Shown here piece after piece: positions 56,811 through 64,000 of a stretch of 64,000 nucleotides of DNA. The stretch covers positions 247,173 to 311,172 of the forward strand of contig BBMT01000007.1 in the NCBI GenBank assembly GCA_000755425.1, in the 5' to 3' direction. Origin of the DNA: Vibrio maritimus. GTDB lineage: Bacteria; Pseudomonadota; Gammaproteobacteria; Enterobacterales; Vibrionaceae. Below the pieces are notes generated by a model that saw nothing but the letters and a program-made list of their open reading frames with translations, was not told where the DNA came from and searched no databases. Positions within the stretch are counted from its first letter, which is position 1, and every line of letters begins with the position of its first letter. A program made the position numbers and the translations under genes.

Positions 56811-58567
56811 ATGGAACTCATTGATGGTGCGATAGTTGCCGGTTACTTTGCTTTCGTATTGTTTGCCGCTCTGGCGTTTAAGCGTTTTACCACGGACAGT
56901 TCGGGGTTCATTCGCGGCGGTGGAGCAATGATGTGGTGGATGGCTGGTGCTACCGCTTTCATGACTCAGTTTTCGGCGTGGACTTTTACCGGCGCTGCTG
57001 CAAAAGCCTATGAAGATGGGCTGACAGTACTGTTCATCTTTTGGGGGAATGCCTTGGGCTTCTTGGTGGCCGCTGGGTATTTTGCTGCTCGCTATCGCAA
57101 GATGCGTGTCGAGACTGCGATGGAAGCTATTAAGGTTCGCTTTGGGCGCGCATCAGAGCAAGTGTATACTTGGCTCTCTTTTCCTTTGACTATCATGTCA
57201 GCGGCAATTTGGTTAAACGGCTTAGCCTCTTCACAGCCGCGGTGTTTAACATTGATCTTGTGGTGACGATTGTTGGCGTTGGTCTATTGGTTACCTTCAT
57301 TGCTGCGAGCGGCGGATCGTGGACGGTGTCTGCAACCAATGTCATTCAACTCATTTTGTTGGTTGCGATTACCATGTCAGTCGGAGCCTTTGCGTTGCTT
57401 GAAGTTGGTGGACCGGTGACACTCATTGATAGTTACCCAACCGATACTTACATGGGTCGCAACATGAGCTACTGGCAAGTGTTTTGGCTTTGGGTTGTGA
57501 TGATGATACTTAAGCAAACAATGAACACGAACAATGCACTTTCTTGCTACCGATTTTTGGTGACGACAAACGAAAGAGAAGCAAAAAAAGCGGCCTTGTT
57601 CGCTGGCATCCTATTTATTTTTGGTCCTGTAATGTGGTTTGTACCGCCATGGGTGACTGCGACGTTGGGCGTGGATCTGATGGCGTACTATCCAAAGCTT
57701 GCTGAGAGTGCCAACAATGCCGCTTATGTTTATTACATTGATCACTACCTGCCTGCAGGCATGCTTGGTTTGGTGCTTGCGGCAATGCTTGCTGCGACTA
57801 TCGCTCCTATGACGACAGCCTTGAATCGCAATGCTGGTATCTTTGTGCGAAATGTTTATCAAGCTGTGCTCAACCCCAAAGTAACGGAACAAAAGCAACT
57901 CGTAGTAGGGAAGGTGGTGACCGTGATCAATGGCTTGCTTTGCATCTTGGCTGCTTTGTTATTTGCATCAATCGATGAGTACAGCTTCTTTGATATCATG
58001 ATGTTATTTGGCGCACTATTGCAAACTCCTTTGACAATCCCATCTTTGCTGGCTCTTATAACGCTAAAAACACCGGACTGGTCCGGTTGGGCGACGATTG
58101 CCGTCGGACTTTCTGTGTCGTTCTTTATGCAGTTTGTGTTTAACGTAGATTGGCTGTTGCCTTTGTTTGATGCAACTAGCTTCACTAATCGCGAGTCGGT
58201 TGACCTACTCGTTTCGATGACACTGATCGCACATATTGTTATAACAGGCGGTTTCTTTCTATCTACGCGTTGGTTCTATCAGGAATCCTCTGGTGAACGT
58301 GGTAAAGAAATCGCTCAGCTAAAAGTTAATTTGGAATCACCTATTGGTTCATCCGAAGAGGCAAAAGTTGATACTCGGCAAGGTGTTTACCTTGGACGCA
58401 TGTGTCAGATACTAGGTGTCCTTGTGGCGACGATCGCGATGACAACAGATTCTTTGTCTGATGCTGGCGTGTTTATTTCAATCGGCCTGGCTATTTTGCT
58501 GGCCGGCACTCACCTCTATCGACATAGGAATGTGCAGGCTACCCCGCCAAACCCTGTCACAGACTGA
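56811..58567 (+). CDS. Sodium:solute symporter (SSS family), copy C (frameshifted as given)
   Basis: A 585-residue SSS transporter after one C is restored in the CC at 57226-57227, joining LSFPLTIMSAAIWLNGLA to LFTAAVFNIDLVVTIVGVG. It is a more distant paralogue of copies A and B, sharing the GGAMMWWMAGATAFMTQFSA block and the late ITLKTPDWSGWATIAVG segment. It faces away from kdgK and is under a shared KdgR-like site, so it likely carries a uronate or KDG-type sugar acid. Its own terminator follows. Confidence 0.85.
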
Positions 58568-58578
58568 TCCCTCCCTTT

Positions 58579-58607
58579 AGCCAGCTTAAATAGCTGGCTT
58601 TATTTTT
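58579..58607 (+). terminator. Terminator of symporter C
   Basis: AGCCAGCT / AGCTGGCT stem with TAAAT loop, followed by TTATTTTTG. Confidence 0.85.
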
Positions 58608-58749
58608 GCCTAGTATTGAGAGTTAACTTTCGTAGACTATAGTTGATATATGCCCATTGTTCAGTGGGTTAGATAAGAAGATCATGGATAAGTAGCATCG
58701 ATGATCGTCAAAATATCATCTTTACTTGTGTCAAAGAACGGAGTCTTAC

Positions 58750-59868
58750 GTGAATAACGACAAGGACAATCTTAAGCTAGCCCTATCTCAGGCTTTTACG
58801 GCATCCCTAATACGGTTTTCTACTATAGCCTTCATTGTATTGATGTGCTGGTGGGCATTCGCTCCTTTTCTGCCAATTTTACTTTGGGCGTTGGTTTTAG
58901 CGATTGCTCTGTTTCCGGTGCGTAACTTCTTAAAGACTAAGTTTGGTTGGACAACTAAGCGAAGTTCGACGGCCATCGCTTTGATAGGTGTGTTGGTATT
59001 GGGGACACCTGTTGCTTTGGTGGGCAATTCACTTGCGGTAAAAACATTACAGACTTACCAAAGCTATGAACAAGGCGAACTTCACATTCCAGCACCTCCT
59101 CAGAAGGTAAAGGATTGGCCACTGATTGGTGAAGATACGTACGCGGCGTGGAGTGAAGCGGCGAAAGATTTGCCGAATTTTATCGATAAGTATCAGCCTC
59201 AGCTGAAGAATGCGTCAGCCTGGTTTGTAGATAAAGCGAGCGGTGCGGCGGGGAGTGTCTTTTTGTTGATTGGTGCAGTGATTATCGCAGGTATTATGCT
59301 TGCGTGGGCAGAAGACGGCACCAAAGCGATGCGCAGGATTTTCAATAGCTTTTCCGATGAGCACAAAGGGCCAGAGCTGCATCATTTAACCACGGCAACC
59401 ATTCGCCAAGTGGCGGTGGGCGTTATCGGTATCGCATTCCTAACGGCAACCATATTTGGTGCAGTTATCGCACTTGCCGGCGTACCTGCAGCGGCATTTT
59501 TAACGGTAATTGCTTTAGTTTTTGCGATTACGCAGCTGCCTGTCACCATCATTGCCATTGTTGCGGTCGCGATGTTGTGGTCGAGTACTGATGGTTCAAC
59601 CGTACATAACACTATCTTTTCTGTTTTGATTATTGCCGCTAGTTTGGTTGATAACATACTCAAACCTATGGTGCTTGGGCGAGGGTTGAGCGTTCCTATG
59701 CCGGTGGTTCTCATTGGCGCGATTGGCGGCATGATGTCTGGCGGTATTCTCGGTATGTTTATTGGTGCCGCATTTTTAACTGCTGGCTATCAAGTCTTTA
59801 TGAAGTGGGTAGACGGAGAGAATGACGATGTGACATCTGAGAGCAAACCAGAGTCGTCTCAACAGTGA
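58750..59868 (+). CDS. AI-2E family transporter (PerM/YdiK-like)
   Basis: A 372-residue membrane protein of the AI-2 exporter family: two N-terminal helices (FSTIAFIVLMCWWAFAPFL, LLWALVLAIALFPV), a periplasmic insert (about 95-155), a conserved helix block and the C-terminal LVDNILKPMVLGRGLSVPMP motif diagnostic for the family. Members act as permeases or sodium/proton antiporters; the substrate is unknown. GTG 58750 is chosen because GGAG lies seven bases upstream; the frame opens 24 bases earlier at a TTG without a site. Confidence 0.88.
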   Translation: MNNDKDNLKLALSQAFTASLIRFSTIAFIVLMCWWAFAPFLPILLWALVLAIALFPVRNFLKTKFGWTTKRSSTAIALIGVLVLGTPVALVGNSLAVKTLQTYQSYEQGELHIPAPPQKVKDWPLIGEDTYAAWSEAAKDLPNFIDKYQPQLKNASAWFVDKASGAAGSVFLLIGAVIIAGIMLAWAEDGTKAMRRIFNSFSDEHKGPELHHLTTATIRQVAVGVIGIAFLTATIFGAVIALAGVPAAAFLTVIALVFAITQLPVTIIAIVAVAMLWSSTDGSTVHNTIFSVLIIAASLVDNILKPMVLGRGLSVPMPVVLIGAIGGMMSGGILGMFIGAAFLTAGYQVFMKWVDGENDDVTSESKPESSQQ

Positions 59869-59882
59869 CCGCTATTCACTGG

Positions 59883-59911
59883 GGCACCTCACGTTCATTG
59901 TTTGAGGTGCC
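59883..59911 (+). terminator. Hairpin after the AI-2E transporter gene
   Basis: GGCACCTCA / TGAGGTGCC perfect 9-bp stem with an 11-base loop 14 bases after the stop; no T tail, so termination is uncertain. Confidence 0.45.
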
Positions 59912-60263
59912 TCGCATATCTATGTTGGCTGGATGAAATTTAGCCAGATACGACAGGGTGATTTTAGTGACTAACAATTCGACTTGCTTGGTTTATTATT
60001 TTGCTTTTTATCTAATGAGTAAAACAATAGCCAGGTTACGGTCTGTGATGGTAGTCATAAAGTCCAATTAACCCCTCGTTGCTGCCTCAGAGAATGATTG
60101 ACTGTCTATCGTTCTGTCGTTACATTTCGTCACAATAAAAAACCAGTGGCATACGCGACGAAGATCGTAAATGCGACGAATCCCTCCCCCTACAAACCCG
60201 TTGTACCGCTGTTGTTTCATACATGGCGGTGGTTGTTATTAGTATCAGAATGTTAGGTGCACC
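59912..60263. other. Gene-free region upstream of the binding-protein gene
   Basis: About 350 bases; an imperfect direct repeat of GCGACGAA occurs at 60157 and 60173. Probably holds the promoter of the binding-protein/chemoreceptor unit; no coding frame or RNA is convincing. Confidence 0.5.
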
Positions 60264-61115
60264 ATGAAGAAGTTGCTATTAGCTACTTTGTGTGGGGTAT
60301 TGTCGCTGTCGTCTGTTGCCCAGCCGCTTAGGCTTGCTGGTAAGCCTGACGACGATAAACTCCATTTAACCTTATTAAAAGAGATCATTTCTCGTTCCGA
60401 GCAGTACTCTTCCATCGATTTTATCTACGCCAAGACTGGCGAACCCGCAGGGACTCGACTGCTTGCCGATTTAGAAAACGGCACGTTAGACGTTGTGTGG
60501 ACGGCGACCAACCAGGATCTTGAAACGCGCTTTGACGCCATTCCATTTCCTATTTATCGCGGCATGTTGGGCATGCGTATCGGGTTGGTGAGCACAGAGC
60601 GAACCAATAAGTTAGCCGCGGTTAACTCTGTTGCCGATCTAAAGCGCTTATCACTTTGCTCAGGAAAAACGTGGGCGGATACACAGATACTGGAAGCGAA
60701 TGGATTATCCATCGCAAAGTCGCTCAAGTACCCAAATATTTTCGACATGCTGGTTGCTGGCAATCGCTGCGACGCTTTTATGCGCGGTGTAATGGAGCCT
60801 TGGGCTGAAGTGAAATCTCACCCGCACCTTCCATTGGAAGTAGACGGAAACGTGATGCTTCGCTACAAGATGCCTTACCTTCTGTTTGTGCGCAAAGGCA
60901 ACGATGCATTGAAGCAGCATCTGTATGACATCATCCTCGAAATCCACAACGAAGGACTCTACGAGACAATGTTCTTTGCGGACAATGAGATCAAAGCTGC
61001 ATTGCAACAAGCAAATTTGAGTGAGCGCGTGGTATTTGAGTTGGAAAATCCCAACGTCACCGCTGCCACGAAAGCCATCCCTGATCACTTTTTCTTTGAC
61101 CCTTTAGCTAAGTAA
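60264..61115 (+). CDS. Periplasmic solute-binding protein (SBP family 3-like)
   Basis: A 283-residue exported protein; signal peptide [20 protein letters not shown]. It has the two-lobed layout of amino-acid/polar-solute binding proteins, with [20 protein letters not shown] and an [20 protein letters not shown] hinge segment. No ABC permease genes are nearby; instead a chemoreceptor starts 13 bases downstream, so it may deliver a ligand to that receptor rather than to a transporter. Ligand unknown. Confidence 0.75.
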   Translation: MKKLLLATLCGVLSLSSVAQPLRLAGKPDDDKLHLTLLKEIISRSEQYSSIDFIYAKTGEPAGTRLLADLENGTLDVVWTATNQDLETRFDAIPFPIYRGMLGMRIGLVSTERTNKLAAVNSVADLKRLSLCSGKTWADTQILEANGLSIAKSLKYPNIFDMLVAGNRCDAFMRGVMEPWAEVKSHPHLPLEVDGNVMLRYKMPYLLFVRKGNDALKQHLYDIILEIHNEGLYETMFFADNEIKAALQQANLSERVVFELENPNVTAATKAIPDHFFFDPLAK

Positions 61116-61128
61116 CCACAGGTGTAAC

Positions 61129-62601
61129 ATGAACAGACTGACCAAAAAAATAATTCTTGTGGTGACACTCGTCATGACGCTGGTGACAGCGATTGCTTTG
61201 TCTACTCAATATGTATTGACTAAGCAAAATGTGGAAGCGGATCTAGCGAAGGTCACCGAAGAAATCGAGCAGGAGTTGCAAGTTATCTTGCAAGAGCCGG
61301 TGTATGTGTATGACAAGGCTTTGATTGGCAGTATTCTTGAGGCGTACATCAAGAATGACACCATTTCGAGCATAGTGGTTCGCGATCAAAACGGTAAAGA
61401 GATGAGCCAGATTCGCCAACAGGTGGCTGAGTTTGAATCTCGCATTGATATTGAGTGGGATGGTTTGCCAATTGGCTCGGTTTCACTTGGTTTTAATAGT
61501 GAGCAAGCGCGCAATGAGCTAGACAATTTAATGCTTCGCTCGATGCTAATGTTCGGTACCTTGTATTTAGTGGTTATCGTGTCTCTTGGTTACATTATGG
61601 ATCGTTTGGTTGTGACCCCAATAAAAGGGATGGCCAGCAGCATGAACGATATTGCCGCTGGTGGCGGCGATCTAACATCAAGAGTACAAGCGACCTCAAA
61701 CGATGAAGTGAGCGACTTAGCAAAAGCCTTCAATCGTTTTGTTGAAACCGTGCAGGAGATCGTTATCGATACGGCTCGAACGACTGAGAGCTTAAAGCAG
61801 AATGGCTCTGCTATTACTTCCGTGCGCGCTTCAGTAAGTCAACAAACTGAAAATCAGTTGGCTCTCACTCATGAAAGCCTAAGCAAGATTGAGCAGTTTA
61901 ATCTGGCGACGAGTGAAATTGCAGCCAACACAGAGAATACTCTGTTCAAATCCAATGATGCTCTTTCTCTAGGAGCTTCAAGTGAACAAGCAATTACACA
62001 GAATGTCTCAAATGTAGAAGACCTGTCCGCTAACCTTGAGACTGCCGCCGAGCGCGCCAACGCGCTCAAGAACCGAAGTGACGACATTGGCCGCGTAGTT
62101 GAGGTGATTAAAGCGATTGCTGAGCAAACCAATCTTCTGGCTCTAAATGCTGCCATTGAAGCGGCGCGAGCTGGTGAAAGTGGCCGTGGATTTGCCGTTG
62201 TTGCCGATGAGGTTCGCGCGCTTGCAAGCAAGACTCACGACTCTACCAGCGAAATTGAGTCCATTATTGAAAGTTTGCAGCAAGAGGCAACGGAGTCGTT
62301 CAATGCGACTCAAGAATCTAAGCAACTGGTGGAACTCACGAAAGCAAGCTCTGATGAAGCACAAGTCGCTCTTTCTAAGATGATTGAAGCGGTGACCAGT
62401 ATCAACGCTATGGTTGATTCTGTTGCTAGTGCTTGTGAAGAGCAGTCCAACGTAAGTAATACCGTTGCGGGGGATATGCGCGAGCTTGATTCTAGCGCAG
62501 CAGACATGCGAAGTGTTAACAATGAACTACAAACCTTGGCTGAAGCCATTACCTTGAACACGACCGAGTTGGATAGTCAGATCCGTCGTTTTAGGTACTA
62601 A
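61129..62601 (+). CDS. Methyl-accepting chemotaxis protein
   Basis: A 490-residue receptor: membrane helix 1 at residues 8-28, a short periplasmic sensor (about 30-140) with [20 protein letters not shown], helix 2 at 142-162, HAMP domain (about 164-216) and a cytoplasmic coiled coil with the highly conserved hairpin tip ([20 protein letters not shown], then [15 protein letters not shown], near 330-360). No C-terminal NWETF-type methylation tether is present. It is cotranscribed with the binding protein upstream. Confidence 0.92.
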   Translation: MNRLTKKIILVVTLVMTLVTAIALSTQYVLTKQNVEADLAKVTEEIEQELQVILQEPVYVYDKALIGSILEAYIKNDTISSIVVRDQNGKEMSQIRQQVAEFESRIDIEWDGLPIGSVSLGFNSEQARNELDNLMLRSMLMFGTLYLVVIVSLGYIMDRLVVTPIKGMASSMNDIAAGGGDLTSRVQATSNDEVSDLAKAFNRFVETVQEIVIDTARTTESLKQNGSAITSVRASVSQQTENQLALTHESLSKIEQFNLATSEIAANTENTLFKSNDALSLGASSEQAITQNVSNVEDLSANLETAAERANALKNRSDDIGRVVEVIKAIAEQTNLLALNAAIEAARAGESGRGFAVVADEVRALASKTHDSTSEIESIIESLQQEATESFNATQESKQLVELTKASSDEAQVALSKMIEAVTSINAMVDSVASACEEQSNVSNTVAGDMRELDSSAADMRSVNNELQTLAEAITLNTTELDSQIRRFRY

Positions 62602-62677
62602 GCGTGAGAGTCTCATAGGTGTAGTGTTAGCGTTAAGCTAGACACTTTTATGAATACCTGAATCTAACTAAAAGTCG

Positions 62678-62707
62678 AAGGGGAGTGATTGCTAACTCCC
62701 CTTTTTT
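62678..62707 (+). terminator. Terminator of the chemoreceptor gene
   Basis: AAGGGGAGT / ACTCCCCTT stem followed by TTTT; lies between the chemoreceptor stop and the convergent mutase stop. Confidence 0.8.
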
Positions 62708-62711
62708 GTTT

Positions 62712-64000
62712 CTATAGACTTTGTTGGTGCTCAGCAATGAACGCAGTCATTTTTTCTTCTGCAGCCTTATTCGCTTCCTCGAAGCTCATCGTATCCGGAA
62801 AGTCACTGATCACTTCGTAGTAACACTTCAATTTAGGCTCCGTTCCAGAAGGACGCACGATAACTCGTGACTGATCTTCTAGGGTATAGATGAGCACATC
62901 ACTGGTTGGTAGATTGATAGTCTCTGTCGAACCATTGGCTAAGAAGCGTGTTGAAGACTTAAGATCCTCTGTCACGGTGACGTTTTGCCCTGCAATCTGG
63001 GTTGGTGGTTGTTTGCGCAGCTTGTCACCGATCGGTGGTGAGTTAGGATCTAGCGCAATGCTGCGCTGCGCATTGCAGTAGAAGCCATGATGTCGATACA
63101 AGTCCTCGAGCTTTTCCCAGATGGTTTTACCCTGTGCCTTTAGTTCACCCGTCAATTGGGCAAAGGCAACCAGTGCGGATAGGCCATCTTTATCCCAAAC
63201 TTGATTTCCGATGGTATAGCCTAGTGCTTCCTCATAGGCGAATAAGAACGGATGGGCTTCGCTTTGTTGCTCCATGGCGACGTTGGTGAGCCATTTAAAA
63301 CCGGTGAGTGTTTTATAATATTGTGCGCCGTGCGCTTTAGCTATCGCACTCAATAATCTGGAAGACACAATCGTATTGCCAACCAGCGCATTTGGCTGAT
63401 TTTCCAATAGATAATTGGCAAACAGTGCACCGACCTGGTCACCAGTTAACATTTGATATTCACCATCCTCGCGCTTTACTGCAGCGGCGAAGCGATCTGC
63501 ATCTGGATCATTCGCGCAGGCAATATCTGCGTCGTGCGTTTTTCCAAGCGCCATCACCATATCCATAGCGCCCGCTTCTTCTGGATTTGGGAAGTTAACA
63601 GTGGGGAAGGTGCCATCTGGCTCGCGCTGTTCTGCAACGCTTGCGACACGCTTAAATCCGGCATCGGCGAGCAAGGTTTCCGCCATCTCAGCGCCAACAC
63701 CGTGCATTGCGGTGTAGGCGATGAAGATGTCAGTGTGGTTATTACTCTTCAGCAGTGGGTTGCTATTGATGGCACTGCGATAAGATTGGTAGTAACCCTC
63801 TTCTAGCCACTCCAAGAGACCTTGCTCGCTCGCTTGCTCTAGGGAGATTAGAGTGAGTGGTTTGCTCGTGGCTTGGTCAATTTTCCTCGCAATACCAGCG
63901 TCATGAGGCGGAATGATTTGTGCGCCATTCTCCCAATACACTTTAAAACCATTGTATTCAGGCGGGTTGTGGCTCGCGGTGACAACGACTGCCGCCGCCG
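62712..64000 (-). CDS. Phospho-sugar mutase (phosphoglucomutase/phosphomannomutase), 5' end off the window
   Basis: Alpha-D-phosphohexomutase. The frame is open through base 64000 and contains the active-site serine loop TASHNPPEYNGFK at the window edge, the metal-binding DPDADR (near the middle), the sugar-binding FAYEEALGY and the phosphate-binding RPSGTEPK (close to the C-terminus). About 430 residues are visible of a protein usually near 560. It interconverts hexose-1- and 6-phosphates. The start is beyond the window. Confidence 0.9.
   Translation of the reverse strand, partial: AAAVVVTASHNPPEYNGFKVYWENGAQIIPPHDAGIARKIDQATSKPLTLISLEQASEQGLLEWLEEGYYQSYRSAINSNPLLKSNNHTDIFIAYTAMHGVGAEMAETLLADAGFKRVASVAEQREPDGTFPTVNFPNPEEAGAMDMVMALGKTHDADIACANDPDADRFAAAVKREDGEYQMLTGDQVGALFANYLLENQPNALVGNTIVSSRLLSAIAKAHGAQYYKTLTGFKWLTNVAMEQQSEAHPFLFAYEEALGYTIGNQVWDKDGLSALVAFAQLTGELKAQGKTIWEKLEDLYRHHGFYCNAQRSIALDPNSPPIGDKLRKQPPTQIAGQNVTVTEDLKSSTRFLANGSTETINLPTSDVLIYTLEDQSRVIVRPSGTEPKLKCYYEVISDFPDTMSFEEANKAAEEKMTAFIAEHQQSL

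Noticed and set aside
4095..57270. Programmed ribosomal frameshifting as the cause of the frame breaks
   Set aside because: The breaks occur in many unrelated genes, without a common slippery heptamer or downstream structure, and in genes not known to use recoding.
1..64000. CRISPR arrays, tRNA or rRNA genes, insertion sequences
   Set aside because: No regularly spaced repeats, no cloverleaf-like or rRNA sequence, and no transposase frames were recognised; only the integrase relic hints at mobility.

Overview
The window reads as part of a Vibrio genome, probably the second chromosome. A malQ tail followed by glgB, as in the vibrio maltodextrin/glycogen locus, points that way, as do vibrio-like KdgR, KduD and KdgF proteins, a DUF294/exonuclease pair and many short intrinsic terminators. 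The genus is an inference from protein content; no rRNA, tRNA or CRISPR array was seen.

Layout. 1-3.9 kb: end of malQ, glgB and a TetR regulator. 4-12 kb: small accessory genes (relic tyrosine recombinase, AhpD-like protein, DUF2798, LysR, DoxX-like protein, DUF1456, GNAT, VOC protein, pentapeptide protein, ArsR plus permease). 12.0-13.2 kb: largely gene-free DNA ending in a double palindromic operator. 13.2-17.9 kb: a five-gene envelope cluster of unknown function (two related multi-span membrane proteins, an outer-membrane barrel, a chalcone-isomerase-like protein, an epoxide-hydrolase-like enzyme). 18-21 kb: MAPEG protein, coiled-coil membrane protein, LysR and an Old Yellow Enzyme. 21.2-27.8 kb: a minus-strand operon of TonB receptor, periplasmic membrane-anchored CobN/HmuS-type chelatase, ExbB/MotA-like protein and DUF2149, most likely for taking up and stripping a metallated tetrapyrrole such as heme. 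28-29 kb: S66 peptidase.

29.2-42.9 kb and 54.8-58.6 kb together form an uronate-oligosaccharide regulon: PL15-like lyase, UxaC, three sodium/solute symporters, KdgR, KduD, KdgF, a RpiB-type isomerase (DhuI-like), KdgK and Eda. This is a complete route from unsaturated uronates to pyruvate and glyceraldehyde-3-phosphate. Six sites resembling one another and the KdgR box lie in its promoter regions. Between the convergent halves sit a LysM-protein/membrane-protein pair (possible toxin and immunity) and a full aerobactin locus (iucC divergent from MFS-iutA-nitroreductase-iucA-iucB-iucD) with a strong Fur box in the divergent promoter. 58.7-64 kb: AI-2E-family permease, a solute-binding protein with a chemoreceptor, and a truncated phosphohexomutase.

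About thirty reading-frame breaks interrupt otherwise well-conserved genes. Nearly all can be healed by restoring one base, often in a short homopolymer. I read most as indel errors in the sequence rather than gene decay, so these genes are annotated as CDS over their full healed span with the break positions given.
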